Shown here: one piece after another, positions 7,626 through 16,001 of the stretch
Numbering within the stretch: the first letter of the stretch is position 1
How the letters are laid out: the number at the start of each line of letters is the position of its first letter
Assembly (NCBI RefSeq): GCF_963526985.1
Contig: NZ_CAURPW010000017.1
Location: 1 to 35,692, forward strand
Length of the DNA stretch: 35,692 nt
Reading direction: 5' to 3'
Source of the DNA: an uncultured Campylobacter sp.
GTDB lineage: Bacteria > Campylobacterota > Campylobacteria > Campylobacterales > Campylobacteraceae
Made by a program: the position numbers and the translations under genes
Notes under the pieces: generated by a model
What the model was told of the DNA's origin: nothing
Databases searched by the model: none
The model's input: only the letters and a program-made list of their open reading frames with translations

Positions 7626-8336
7626 ATGAATAAATATTTAGAACAGCTAGTCGAGCTCTCAAACATCGATAAAGATATCGACGATTTTACGCCGCGCCTC
7701 GAGAAGGTTCAAAGCGTTTTAAAAGCGACTAAGGACGAGCAGGCGGCGATTTTAGCGCAGATCGAAGAAGCGGCTACGAGCGTGACCGAGCTAAAAAATC
7801 AAAAATCTCAAACCAACGCACACATAGCCGAATTTAGCGCGAAGATAAAAGACGTCGCTAAAAAAAGCAGCGCCGCAAAAACGGAAAAAGAGATAAAAGC
7901 GCTTCAACTAGAAGACGAGCTAGCTAAAGAACAGCTAGAGGCCGCGAACGAAGAGGTCGAAAGACTAGAAAAAATCATAGATAGCAAAAATGCGCTAAAA
8001 AGCGAGCTTGAGGCAAAGGCTGCGGAGCTTGGCGAAAATTTGATCAAAATCGAGAGCGAAATCTCGGCTGAGGTAGGCGCCATCGAGCAGCAAAGAAACG
8101 AAATATACGCTAAGAAAAACAAGCTAGTCGGCCAGATGAATCAAAAAATCTTGACCTTTTACGAGAAAATCCGTAAATGGGCGCACAACACCGCCGTCGT
8201 GCCGGTCAAAAAACAGGCCTGCTACGGCTGCTTTATGCAGATAAACGACAAGACTTATTCTGCTGTCATCAAGGGCGAAGACATCGTGACCTGCCCTCAC
8301 TGCGGCCGAATTTTATACAAAGAAGCGGCGAACTAG
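7626..8336 (+). CDS. flgZ: FlgZ/HP0958-like coiled-coil zinc-ribbon protein
   Basis: 236 residues: an antiparallel coiled coil from the N-terminus to about 165, then a basic segment and a C4 zinc ribbon with C199, C202, C223 and C226 (CYGC, CPHC). This is the COG1579 architecture. The Helicobacter pylori member HP0958 (FlgZ) stabilises the flagellar sigma factor RpoN and binds flagellin mRNA, so a flagellar regulatory role is likely, by homology. The gene occupies the Cj0706 position. AAAGGAAAAAG precedes the ATG, and waaA follows after about ten bases. Confidence 0.85.
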   Translation: MNKYLEQLVELSNIDKDIDDFTPRLEKVQSVLKATKDEQAAILAQIEEAATSVTELKNQKSQTNAHIAEFSAKIKDVAKKSSAAKTEKEIKALQLEDELAKEQLEAANEEVERLEKIIDSKNALKSELEAKAAELGENLIKIESEISAEVGAIEQQRNEIYAKKNKLVGQMNQKILTFYEKIRKWAHNTAVVPVKKQACYGCFMQINDKTYSAVIKGEDIVTCPHCGRILYKEAAN

Positions 8337-8345
8337 CCTTTAAAT

Positions 8346-9485
8346 TTGATAATAATTTATTACGTTTTAGTCCTCGCGGCGTTTGCCTTGGGGGCTTTAC
8401 CGCTTGCGATTTTAGCTTTTAAGAAAAAATATAGAGCCTCGATCCCCGCTAGATTTTTTTTGTTTAAAAATCCTAAATTTGACGCCTCGCGCGTGCATTT
8501 TCACGCGTGCAGTTTCGGCGAGGCGCGTTCTATCGCGCCGCTAGTTGGCAGATTTAAAGACGCGGCCGCAGTCTCGGTCGTAACCAAAACAGGATTTGAC
8601 GAGGCAAAAAAAATCACGCAAAATACGCGCTTTTTGCCGTTTGAGATATTTTTACCGTTTTGGCTAAAACCTGCTAAAATAACGGTTATTTTTGAGGCCG
8701 AGCTTTGGCTAGGGCTTGTTTTTTGGGCTAAATTTAAAGGCTCTCGCGTTATTTTGATAAACGCTAGGATTTCTGATAGGAGCTACAAAAGCTATCTAAA
8801 ATTTAGCTTTTTTTATGGGTATTTGTTTAAATTTATAGATAAAATTTACGCCCAAAGCGATCTGGACAAACAGCGCCTAGATCAGCTCGGCGCCAAAAAT
8901 ATCGTCGTTAGCGGCAATATAAAATCAGCCTTTTTGCCAAACCCGAGTAAAATTTACGCCAAACCAAAAGAGCGCGCGATCGTGCTAGCTAGCACTCATG
9001 CAGGCGAAGAGGAGCTGATTTTGCGCGAGTTAAATTTGGGCGCAAGCGATAAGTTGATACTCGTGCCGCGCCATCCGGAGAGATTTGGCGAAGCGGGCGA
9101 GATTTTGGCTAAATTTGCCGTAAAAAACGGACTTAGTTTTGCTAAATTTAGCGAGACGAAAAACTTTGACGCGCAGTGCGTGCTAGTCGATGCGATGGGC
9201 GAGCTGGTAAATATTTATAAATTTAGCGATGTCGTCGTGCTAGGCGGTAGCTTCGTACCAAACGTGGGCGGACACAATCCGATCGAGGCGGCTCAGTTTG
9301 AAAATGCGGTGATAAGCGGGGAGTTTATATTTAACCAAAAAGCCCTGTATAGCGCGGTTGATGGTATAAAATTTGCAAAAGCGGGCGAGATAAATTCGCT
9401 TTTAAAGCAAAATTTACCAAAAGCAAAAATAGTCGCCAAGGGCGATGCAAGCGAGATTTTAAAAGATATTGAGGAAAATTTATGA
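8346..9485 (+). CDS. waaA: 3-deoxy-D-manno-octulosonic acid (Kdo) transferase
   Basis: WaaA/KdtA transfers Kdo from CMP-Kdo to lipid IVA at the inner face of the cytoplasmic membrane. The 379-residue protein has one N-terminal membrane anchor (about 1-24), the HACSFGEARS motif containing the conserved acceptor-site glutamate, FEAELWLGLVFWAKF, and the CMP-Kdo-binding C-terminal half with LVPRHPERF, VVLGGSFVPNVGGHNPIEAA. The start is a TTG at 8346; no better-placed ATG exists and the ribosome site is weak. The ATG of the next gene overlaps the stop. Confidence 0.92.
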   Translation: MIIIYYVLVLAAFALGALPLAILAFKKKYRASIPARFFLFKNPKFDASRVHFHACSFGEARSIAPLVGRFKDAAAVSVVTKTGFDEAKKITQNTRFLPFEIFLPFWLKPAKITVIFEAELWLGLVFWAKFKGSRVILINARISDRSYKSYLKFSFFYGYLFKFIDKIYAQSDLDKQRLDQLGAKNIVVSGNIKSAFLPNPSKIYAKPKERAIVLASTHAGEEELILRELNLGASDKLILVPRHPERFGEAGEILAKFAVKNGLSFAKFSETKNFDAQCVLVDAMGELVNIYKFSDVVVLGGSFVPNVGGHNPIEAAQFENAVISGEFIFNQKALYSAVDGIKFAKAGEINSLLKQNLPKAKIVAKGDASEILKDIEENL

Positions 9486-10240
9486 AAGAAGAAAAAGCCT
9501 ATAAACTGCTGGCGATCCAGGAAGGCATCTCAAACAACGAGGCAAAGGAGCTAATTGACGCGGGGCTAGTGAGCGCCAAAGGACAGAGGATTGCCGTGGC
9601 GCGCGCAATGATGAGTGCGGCGACTAAATTTAACGTGCAAAAGCTGCCGCGTCCAAGCGTGATTTTTGAGGATGAAAACCTGATTGCGGTCGATAAACCG
9701 GCATTTTTAACGTCCGAAAAAGTGAGTGAAACTTATAAATTCCCTCTGCTTCACAGGCTCGATAAGGAAACTAGCGGCGTGCTTTTGCTCGTGAAAAACG
9801 AGGAATTTCAAAAAAAAGCGATCGAGGAGTTTAAAAACTGCCGCGTAAAAAAAGAGTACGTTGCGGCGGTCAAGGGTATCGTGAGCGAGGAATTTAGCGT
9901 AAACGAACCCATAATCACGCTAAAAAACAAAGGCGGAGCGTTTTCTAAGATATCGCCAAACGGCAAAGAGGCGTTTTCGCATGTGACGCCCGTGATGGTC
10001 GCAGGCAAAAAAAGTCTCGTAAAAGTCGAGATAAAAACCGGCAGAACGCACCAAATCAGAGTGCATCTAAATCACGCGGGATACGGGATCGTAGGGGACG
10101 AAAAATACGCTAAAAATAAATCCGCAAGAATGTATCTGCATGCTTATAAAATCGAGCTTTTAGGGTATAAATTTAGGTCAAATTTGAGCAGTGATTTTAA
10201 CAGGCTCGGTTTTGAAATTTCAAGAAATTTTGAGATTTAA
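9482..10240 (+). CDS. RluA-family pseudouridine synthase
   Basis: 252 residues: an N-terminal S4-like RNA-binding region (about 1-50; LIDAGLVSAKGQRI), then an RluA catalytic domain. The catalytic aspartate lies in LLHRLDKETSGVLL (about 89-102), and the family's TGRTHQIRVHL is intact in the C-terminal third. It would convert specific uridines of rRNA (RluC/RluD-type) to pseudouridine; which positions cannot be told from the sequence. At 252 residues it is shorter than enteric RluD. The ATG overlaps the waaA stop (ATGA). Neighbouring ffh and ribosomal genes fit a role in ribosome maturation. Confidence 0.88.
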   Translation: MKEEKAYKLLAIQEGISNNEAKELIDAGLVSAKGQRIAVARAMMSAATKFNVQKLPRPSVIFEDENLIAVDKPAFLTSEKVSETYKFPLLHRLDKETSGVLLLVKNEEFQKKAIEEFKNCRVKKEYVAAVKGIVSEEFSVNEPIITLKNKGGAFSKISPNGKEAFSHVTPVMVAGKKSLVKVEIKTGRTHQIRVHLNHAGYGIVGDEKYAKNKSARMYLHAYKIELLGYKFRSNLSSDFNRLGFEISRNFEI

Positions 10241-10306
10241 AGAGCGATAAAGCTTAAATTTAATAAAATACGCGCTTTAGCTATAAATGTAAATAAAAGG
10301 TAGAAT

Positions 10307-11647
10307 GTGTTTGAACAAATCAGCGAGTCGTTTCGTTTAGCCGTTAGCAAAATTCGTTTCGTAGACGATGAAAAAGCGCTAAATAACGCGCTTGACGTGC
10401 TTAAAAAAGCACTGCTAAAAGCCGATGTTCATCACAAAGTTACCAAAGAATTGCTAGCTCTCATAGAGGCTGATCTAAAGCAAAGCGGGATAGGTCAAAA
10501 GCAGTTTTTAGACGCTATCAAGTCAAATTTAACGAAGGTTTTAACCGCGCCGGGCAACCAGGGCTTCGTCTTTGCGCCAGTAGCTCCTACGATCGTGCTG
10601 ATGGCTGGCTTGCAAGGTAGCGGAAAAACCACTACGACGATAAAGCTGGCTAATTATCTAAAACTTAGAAAGAAAAAAGTTTTGGTCGCGGCGTGCGATT
10701 TGCAACGCTTGGCGGCTGTTGAGCAACTTCGTCAGCTTTGCGAAGCAAACGAGATAGAGCTTTTCAGCATAGAAAACGAAACCGATCCGCTAAACGTAGC
10801 CAAACAAGCGCTAGCTAAAGCAAAAAGCGGGCTTTACGACGTGCTTTTGGTCGATACGGCGGGACGCCTAGCGATAGATGAAGCTTTGATGAAGCAGATA
10901 AAAGATATCAAATCAGCGCTCCAGCCGCATGAAATTTTTTACGTAGCCGACGCTATGAGCGGACAAGACGGCGTAAAAACAGCAAGCACGTTTAACGATA
11001 CGCTAAAAATAAGCGGCGTAGTGCTAAGCAAATTTGACTCGGACAGCAAAGGCGGCGTAGCTATCGGCATAGCAAAACAGCTAAATATACCGCTTAGGTT
11101 CGTAGGTATCGGCGAAAAAGTAGGCGATATGGAGAGCTTTATTCCTGAGCGTATCGTGAGCCGCATAATGGGCGAAGGCGACCTGGCGACGTTGGTTGAA
11201 AAAACTAGCGCCGTGATAGACGAGCAAGAGGCAAAAAGAATAAATAAAAAGATCAAAAAAGGGCAGTTTAACTTTAACGACTTTTTGTCGCAAATGGAAA
11301 GCGTCAAAAAGCTTGGAAATATGAAAAGCTTAATCGGTATGATACCGGGCCTCTCAAGCGTGGCAAATCAGATAAAAGATATCGACCTTGATAACTCGAA
11401 GGAAATTTTGCATATCAAAGCTATGATAAATTCTATGACGCAAAAAGAGCGCGAAAATCCTGATTTGTTAAACAACAGCCGAAAAAGACGTTTGGCTGCG
11501 GGATCTGGGCTATCTCAAGTAGAAGTAAATCGCTTCTTGAAGCAGTTTGAAAATGCATCAAAAATAGCAAAGAGGTTTTCTGGTAAAGAAGGCCTAAAAG
11601 GGCTTGGAAATTTACTAAACCAGGCTAAAAACTCACGCCCTAACTAA
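10307..11647 (+). CDS. ffh: Signal recognition particle protein Ffh
   Basis: SRP54 GTPase that, with 4.5S RNA, delivers membrane proteins to FtsY. The 446-residue length is typical. The N domain is followed by the G domain with LMAGLQGSGKTTTTIKLA (about 99-116), LVDTAGR, SKFDSDSKGG and the FIGxGE-like FVGIGEKVGD, then the methionine-rich M domain with MKSLIGMIPG and the C-terminal RRLAAGSGLSQVEVNRFLKQF. The start is GTG, with AAAAGG six bases upstream. A 66-base gap before the gene contains TATAAA (10282-10287), a possible weak internal promoter. Confidence 0.97.
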   Translation: MFEQISESFRLAVSKIRFVDDEKALNNALDVLKKALLKADVHHKVTKELLALIEADLKQSGIGQKQFLDAIKSNLTKVLTAPGNQGFVFAPVAPTIVLMAGLQGSGKTTTTIKLANYLKLRKKKVLVAACDLQRLAAVEQLRQLCEANEIELFSIENETDPLNVAKQALAKAKSGLYDVLLVDTAGRLAIDEALMKQIKDIKSALQPHEIFYVADAMSGQDGVKTASTFNDTLKISGVVLSKFDSDSKGGVAIGIAKQLNIPLRFVGIGEKVGDMESFIPERIVSRIMGEGDLATLVEKTSAVIDEQEAKRINKKIKKGQFNFNDFLSQMESVKKLGNMKSLIGMIPGLSSVANQIKDIDLDNSKEILHIKAMINSMTQKERENPDLLNNSRKRRLAAGSGLSQVEVNRFLKQFENASKIAKRFSGKEGLKGLGNLLNQAKNSRPN

Positions 11648-11649
11648 AG

Positions 11650-11687
11650 GGCTTAAATTTGGCTACGAGCGTGGCTAAATTTAAGCC
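11650..11687 (+). terminator. Hairpin between ffh and rpsP (terminator or attenuator)
   Basis: GGCTTAAATTT (11650-11660) and AAATTTAAGCC (11677-11687) form a perfect 11-bp stem with a 16-base loop, just after the ffh stop and 28 bases before rpsP. The tail reads TATTTAAAAAA, not a proper T run, so partial termination or mRNA processing between ffh and the ribosomal genes is more likely than full termination. Confidence 0.45.
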
Positions 11688-11715
11688 TATTTAAAAAAAC
11701 AAAAGGAGAAATATA

Positions 11716-11946
11716 ATGGCAACAGTAGTAAGACTAACGAGAATGGGACGCAAGAAAAAACCTTTTTATCGTATAGTCGTAACGGATAGCAGAAAAAGAA
11801 GAGACGGCGGCTGGATAGAGTCGATCGGCTACTACAATCCTATGATTGAGCCTGAGGTAGTAAAATTTGATGCTGAGCGCTTGGCTTATTGGAAAGGCGT
11901 TGGCGCAAAACTTAGCGATAGGGTTGCAAAAATAACTAGCAAATAA
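11716..11946 (+). CDS. rpsP: 30S ribosomal protein S16
   Basis: Small-subunit protein needed for early 30S assembly. The 76 residues are the usual Campylobacter length and begin with the conserved VVRLTRMGRKKKPFYRIVVTDSR. AAAGGAGAAAT precedes the ATG. It heads the classic rpsP - KH - rimM - trmD - rplS translation cluster, and base composition drops from here on compared with the upstream genes. Confidence 0.97.
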   Translation: MATVVRLTRMGRKKKPFYRIVVTDSRKRRDGGWIESIGYYNPMIEPEVVKFDAERLAYWKGVGAKLSDRVAKITSK

Positions 11947-11954
11947 TTTAAAAA

Positions 11955-12197
11955 ATGGTAGAAAATTTTTTACTTGAATACGCTAAACTCATTGCTGATT
12001 TTCCAGAAAAAGTAAAACTTGAACGAGTCAAGCTTGGCGATGATTTTACCGAACTAGTAATATATGCCGACAAGGTTGATACCGGTAAACTAATCGGTAA
12101 AGACGGCAGAACAATAAATGCTATAAAAACCGTTATTGTCGGCTATAAAGCTAAAGATACTACTTCATACCGCGTTACGGTAAAACACCTTGAGTGA
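11955..12197 (+). CDS. khpA: KH-domain RNA-binding protein KhpA
   Basis: 80 residues forming a single KH domain with the RNA-binding GxxG loop in GKLIGKDGRTINAIK (about 47-61). KhpA-type proteins (also YlqC, UPF0109) bind RNA and are nearly always found between rpsP and rimM, as here. The rpsP stop is eight bases upstream and no strong ribosome site is seen, so translation may be coupled to rpsP. The end overlaps the TTG start of rimM. Confidence 0.92.
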   Translation: MVENFLLEYAKLIADFPEKVKLERVKLGDDFTELVIYADKVDTGKLIGKDGRTINAIKTVIVGYKAKDTTSYRVTVKHLE

Positions 12198-12717
12198 ATT
12201 TATAGAAGTCGCGTTACTTGGAAAAACCGTAGGGCTAAAAGGTTTTGTCAGGCTTCACAATATATGTGATTTCCCCGACCAGTTTAAGAAAAATACCGTT
12301 TTTTATGATATGGACGGCAGTAAACTGATCGTCAAGAACTACAACTGCGCAAATGATACGATTGTTTTTTATGGTTTTGAGGATGTAGATAGTGCAAAAA
12401 CTCTCACAAACAAAATAATTTACACTACAAAAGAAGAAACTAGAAAAAATTGTAAACTAAAAAAAGGCGAATTTTTCTATTTTGATATCATCGGTTGTGA
12501 AATTTATGAGAATAACCAAAGGCTGGGCGAGGTAGAGGATATAGATGCAGTCGGGGCAAATCATCTATTTCTCGTAAAAACCGATGAAAATTTAATCACC
12601 AAAGGGTTGGAAAAAAGTTTTTATATTCCATACATCGACATTTATGTAGAAAAAGTCGATGTAGAAAACAAAAAAATATATACCAAGAATGCTATCTTGA
12701 TTTTAGAAAATTCCTGA
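12190..12717 (+). CDS. rimM: Ribosome maturation factor RimM
   Basis: RimM helps mature the head of the 30S subunit and binds S19. The 175 residues show the N-terminal domain (VALLGKTVGLKGFVRLHN) and the PRC-barrel domain (FFYFDIIGCEIY, then FYIPYIDIYVEKVDVENKKIY). The start is TTG, overlapping the khpA stop by eight bases; the GTG at 12194 is out of frame. This gene is distinctly AT-rich (for example 16 G/C in bases 12361-12420), with ATA and AAA codons common, unlike genes upstream and in the ape cluster. The rimM TGA shares a base with the trmD ATG. Confidence 0.93.
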   Translation: MSEFIEVALLGKTVGLKGFVRLHNICDFPDQFKKNTVFYDMDGSKLIVKNYNCANDTIVFYGFEDVDSAKTLTNKIIYTTKEETRKNCKLKKGEFFYFDIIGCEIYENNQRLGEVEDIDAVGANHLFLVKTDENLITKGLEKSFYIPYIDIYVEKVDVENKKIYTKNAILILENS

Positions 12718-13421
12718 TGAAATTTACCTTTGTTACGCTTTTTGAAAGCCTTGTGCGACCCTACTTCCAAGATAGTATTTTAGGCCGTGCCGTAAAGGAA
12801 AATCTTATCTTGATTAATTTTTTAAATCCTAGGGATTTTAGCGCCGATAAGCATAAAAAGGTAGATGATTACATGGTTGGCGGCGGTGCGGGTTTACTCA
12901 TGACATGTCAGCCTCTTGATGATACTTTAAATTTTTTTTTAAAAAACGAGCCAAAACCCCATACTATTTTTCTTGCTCCTGCCGGGAAAAAATTTACTCA
13001 AAACGATGCTAGGCGTCTAGCAAAAAAAGAACACGTCTGTCTAGTTTGCGGTAGATATGAGGGTATAGACGAGCGCATAATAGAAAAGCATGCAGACGAA
13101 ATTTTTTGCATAGGCGATTTTGTGATGACCGGAGGGGAACTGGGCGCGCTTTGCATTGCCGATGCGATTTCTCGCAATATCGACGGCGTTTTAGGAAATA
13201 ATCAAAGTCTTGAAGTTGAGAGTTTTGAAGGCCATTTGCTCGAAGCCCCCTCTTTTACAAAACCAAGTGATTACAAAGGTTCTGGAGTGGTTTCAGCGTT
13301 TTTAAAGGGAGACCATGCTAAAATTAGAGCTTTGAAAAATAATATGGCGTTCTTAAAAACTAGGTTTTTTCGTCCGGATTTATACCAAAAATTTGAGTCG
13401 CCGACTAAGGAAAAAACATGA
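12717..13421 (+). CDS. trmD: tRNA (guanine-N1)-methyltransferase TrmD
   Basis: Methylates G37 next to the anticodon, using S-adenosylmethionine bound in a trefoil knot. The 234 residues contain DDYMVGGGAGLLM (about 51-63), FLAPAGKKF, VCGRYEGIDERI (about 105-116) and IGDFVMTGGELGAL (about 132-145), all family signatures. The C-terminal tail is GKEKT-like and fairly short compared with enteric TrmD. Its ATG overlaps the rimM TGA by one base and its stop overlaps the rplS start (ATGA). AT-rich like rimM. Confidence 0.96.
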   Translation: MKFTFVTLFESLVRPYFQDSILGRAVKENLILINFLNPRDFSADKHKKVDDYMVGGGAGLLMTCQPLDDTLNFFLKNEPKPHTIFLAPAGKKFTQNDARRLAKKEHVCLVCGRYEGIDERIIEKHADEIFCIGDFVMTGGELGALCIADAISRNIDGVLGNNQSLEVESFEGHLLEAPSFTKPSDYKGSGVVSAFLKGDHAKIRALKNNMAFLKTRFFRPDLYQKFESPTKEKT

Positions 13422-13774
13422 GAAATAAGTATATCGAGGCATTTGAACAAACTCAAATAGCTCAAAAGTCTGTGCCTGATTTTCGCGCTGGAGATACTTT
13501 GCGTATAGCTATCCGCATTAAAGAAGGCGATAAAACTAGAATTCAAAATTTCGAAGGTATCTGCATAGCAAGACGCGGTAGTGGAACAGGCGAAACTTTT
13601 ATTATTAGAAAGATCGGCGCAAACAGCGTAGGCGTAGAGAGAATTTTCCCTATCTATAGCGAGAGCCTAGAGAGTATAACCGTTCTAAGACAAGGTCGCG
13701 TGCGCCGCGCTAAGTTATTTTATCTACGCGATAGACGTGGTAAAGCTGCTCGCATTAAAGAGCTTAAAAAATAA
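13418..13774 (+). CDS. rplS: 50S ribosomal protein L19
   Basis: Large-subunit protein at the subunit interface. The 118 residues contain the expected FRAGDTLRIAIRIKEGDKTRIQ, FEGICIARRGSGTGETFIIRK and VERIFPIYSESLESITVLRQGRVRRAKLFYLRDRRGKAARIKE blocks. The ATG overlaps the trmD stop, so the two are translationally coupled. It is the last gene of the plus-strand housekeeping run; a hairpin follows. Confidence 0.97.
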   Translation: MRNKYIEAFEQTQIAQKSVPDFRAGDTLRIAIRIKEGDKTRIQNFEGICIARRGSGTGETFIIRKIGANSVGVERIFPIYSESLESITVLRQGRVRRAKLFYLRDRRGKAARIKELKK

Positions 13775-13785
13775 TTTTACTTCCT

Positions 13786-13811
13786 GCAAAAGTCTATTTT
13801 TAGGCTTTTGC
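13786..13811 (+). terminator. Probable terminator after rplS
   Basis: GCAAAAGTCT (13786-13795) pairs with AGGCTTTTGC (13802-13811), ten base pairs with one G-T, around a six-base loop, beginning eleven bases after the rplS stop. The downstream T run is broken (TCCCTACCTATTTTCTT), so efficiency is uncertain, but its position at the end of the operon supports the call. Confidence 0.5.
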
Positions 13812-13880
13812 TCCCTACCTATTTTCTTAAATTTCAAAAATCGCTTAATTAAAATCAATCCTTTTATCTAAATTTAGAGT

Positions 13881-13905
13881 TACAATGGTGTTATTATTTT
13901 ATAAT
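13881..13905 (+). promoter_or_regulatory. Promoter candidates for the cupin gene
   Basis: Two -10-like boxes lie upstream of the cupin gene: TACAAT (13881-13886), at a workable distance, and a perfect TATAAT (13900-13905) only eleven bases before the ATG, which would give an almost leaderless message. An AAGG at 13907-13910 is the likely ribosome site, which favours the upstream box. No clear -35. Confidence 0.35.
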
Positions 13906-13916
13906 AAAGGTTGTAA

Positions 13917-14249
13917 ATGGAAAAGATAGTATGGCAAAATAGTATATTTGACGGTGTTACCATCACTAAGCTTTTTGATGGTCCGCATAGCAAAGAGATA
14001 CGTATAAATTTAGAAAAAGGCGCTGAAATGAAAGAGCATAAGGCGCCTGGAGCGATAATGGTTCAAGTTTTAAGCGGAAAAATAGATTTTAGCGTCGGCG
14101 AAGATTCTACGACGCTGAATACGCTTGATATGGTTACGCTTGATCCAAACATTCCTCATGCACTCATTGCACTAGAAAATAGTATCGTAAGACTTAGCTT
14201 AAGCAAAAATGACGATGTAAGTCGAGTATTTAAGGTTTTAAGATCTTGA
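13917..14249 (+). CDS. Small single-domain cupin protein
   Basis: 110 residues of a conserved beta-barrel cupin fold: EIRINLEKGAEMKEHKAPGAIMVQVLSGKIDFSVG is motif 1 with two of the usual metal ligands (H, E/Q), and LDMVTLDPNIPHALIALENS is motif 2 with its proline-histidine. Such short cupins bind metals or small ligands, and several act in redox or sugar metabolism; no specific function can be given. It has its own promoter and stands alone between the ribosomal cluster and a carB remnant that begins 16 bases after its stop. Confidence 0.75.
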   Translation: MEKIVWQNSIFDGVTITKLFDGPHSKEIRINLEKGAEMKEHKAPGAIMVQVLSGKIDFSVGEDSTTLNTLDMVTLDPNIPHALIALENSIVRLSLSKNDDVSRVFKVLRS

Positions 14250-14265
14250 GATATCAGCTTCTTAG

Positions 14266-15186
14266 GTATTAAAATTCGCCAAACGCCTAAGCATAGCGGG
14301 CGCGAAAATCATCGGCACCAGCGCGCGCACGATCGACGTCGCCGAGGATAGAAAGAAATTTAGCGAATTTATCTCTAAAATAGGCGTCAAACAGCCGCGA
14401 AACGACACTGCGACAAGCGAAAAAGAGGCGCTAGAAAAGGCCGCGGCTATCGGCTATCCGGTGCTCGTGCGCCCTAGCTACGTGCTTGGCGGCCGCGCGA
14501 TGAGGCGGGTGCATAGCGATGAGGAGCTACGCCTATACATGAGCGAGGCGGTCAAGGTCAGTAACCACTCGCCAGTACTAATCGATAAATTTTTACAAGA
14601 CGCCGTAGAGCTTGACGTAGACGCGATCAGCGACGGCAAGGACATCTATATCGGCGCCGTGATGCAGCACATCGAGGAGGCGGGCATCCACAGCGGCGAC
14701 AGCGCGTGCATACTGCCTCCGCTAAATTTGACCGCGCAGATGATCGAAAAGGTAGAAAACCAAACCCGCGATATCGCGCTAAATTTGGGCGTCGTTGGAC
14801 TTATGAATATCCAGTTTGCCATCTACGAAAACAAGCAAAGCGACGGCGAAGCCGATGTTTCTGAGGGAAGCGAAGCGACCGGGCAGAACGAGCTTTTCAT
14901 GATCGAGGTAAACCCGCGCGCCAGCCGCACCGTGCCGTTTGTGAGCAAGGCCACCGGCGTGCCGATGGCAAAGGTCGCCACGCGCGTGATGTGGCAAGGA
15001 AATTTGCGCGAGGCGCTTAAATTTTACGATAACTACGGCGCGGTTTACGAGGAGCGCGGCATACTCAAGCCTCGCGTGAAAAATCACGTCTGCGTAAAAG
15101 AAGCAGTATTCCCGTTTAACAAACTCTCGGGCGCGGATCTAATCCTGGGTCTTGAGATGAAAAGTACGGGCGAGGTCATGGCGTAA
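14266..15186 (+). pseudogene. carB: Truncated carB fragment (carbamoyl-phosphate synthase large chain)
   Basis: About 306 codons, open throughout, matching the second ATP-grasp half of CarB. Homology starts at LKFAKRLSIAGAKIIGTS near 14269 with no start codon, continues through IDVAEDRKKF, YPVLVRPSYVLGGRAMRRV, EVDVDAISDGKDIYIG, GIHSGDSACILPP and MIEVNPRASRTVPFVSKATG, and stops abruptly at KSTGEVMA-TAA, where the real protein continues into its last helices and the allosteric MGS-like domain. The whole first half (over 600 residues) is missing. An 18-residue or so acidic insertion (near 14830-14885) precedes the NELFMIEVN segment. It may be a partial duplication of an intact carB elsewhere. 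A shorter reading from GTG at 14461 exists but starts mid-domain. Confidence 0.85.
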
Positions 15187-16001
15187 AATAGCGCGTTAGT
15201 TAGCATGCTATCGGCCCTTGTCGGCATACCGACGCAGCATGAGATGCGAGGTAAATTTTATAACTTAACTATGGCGGGCACCAGACAGCCACGCAATCGG
15301 AGTTAGCGCATAAAATCAACAACGGCTTTGACGCCTCATATAACGCCCAATCAAGGCTAAAAACAAAAATATCCCTCTCAAAGAACATACGAGCGCAATA
15401 GTTAGACCCCCCCCATTTGCTCCAGCAAGTAGGCGGAGTTGCGCTAATAAACTAAATTTAATGGCATTATTTTTTATTGTTTTATCTTAAAGAATGTCGC
15501 TCCACTTGCGTTTGTAGTCTCAAAACACGGCTATAAGCAAGGAGAAGCGGTTAAATACGGTTAAGTTACGTTTGGTCCAAATTTAGGCGAAACGCTTGAT
15601 TTGACCGGTTCGTTCCTCTGTTCTACCGGTTGCGCCCAACAAGCAATGCCGAAAAATTAAAAGCAAAATTTCGCAAAAAAGCGACAAAAAGCATAAAAAG
15701 ATAGCCGAGGCCGCGGCGAATTTGCTTAAACTGGCAAAGCGCCGCCTGATGATAAGACGGCAAGCAAGCTTAAGATTTATTTTTCGTCCGTCTGACCTTT
15801 TAGTAATGCGCTAGCAACCTTTGTTTTCGCTCTTGCTTACTTATTTTTTGTATTTTTGATTAAATTTATCGCCGTATCCAGCACCCATAAAATGCGGCCA
15901 AAGCTCGCTATACGGCAAAAACTTTTGGGCTAAAGCAAAGACGAACTTGCGCCGCTCATAAACAAAAACCAAAAACTCGTTTTAGCAATCCTGCGCCGAA
16001 T
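15187..16001. other. 815-base stretch without an intact gene; decayed coding traces and a C8 tract
   Basis: No reading frame of useful length is open on either strand. Short open stretches with protein-like codon use appear on the plus strand, for example SALVGIPTQHEMRGKFYN (about 15208-15262) and VAPLAFVVSKHGYKQG (about 15496-15543), interrupted by stops and frame changes. I could not identify the parent genes. An eight-C run lies at 15407-15414. Together with the adjoining carB fragment this looks like a site of past insertion and decay. Confidence 0.5.

Noticed and set aside
14461..15186. Functional stand-alone carB-like gene from GTG 14461
   Set aside because: Homology extends about 190 bases upstream of that codon without a start, and the fragment lacks the rest of both halves of the enzyme.
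15407..15414. Active phase-variable gene at the C8 tract
   Set aside because: No reading frame that would be joined or broken by changing the tract length could be found.
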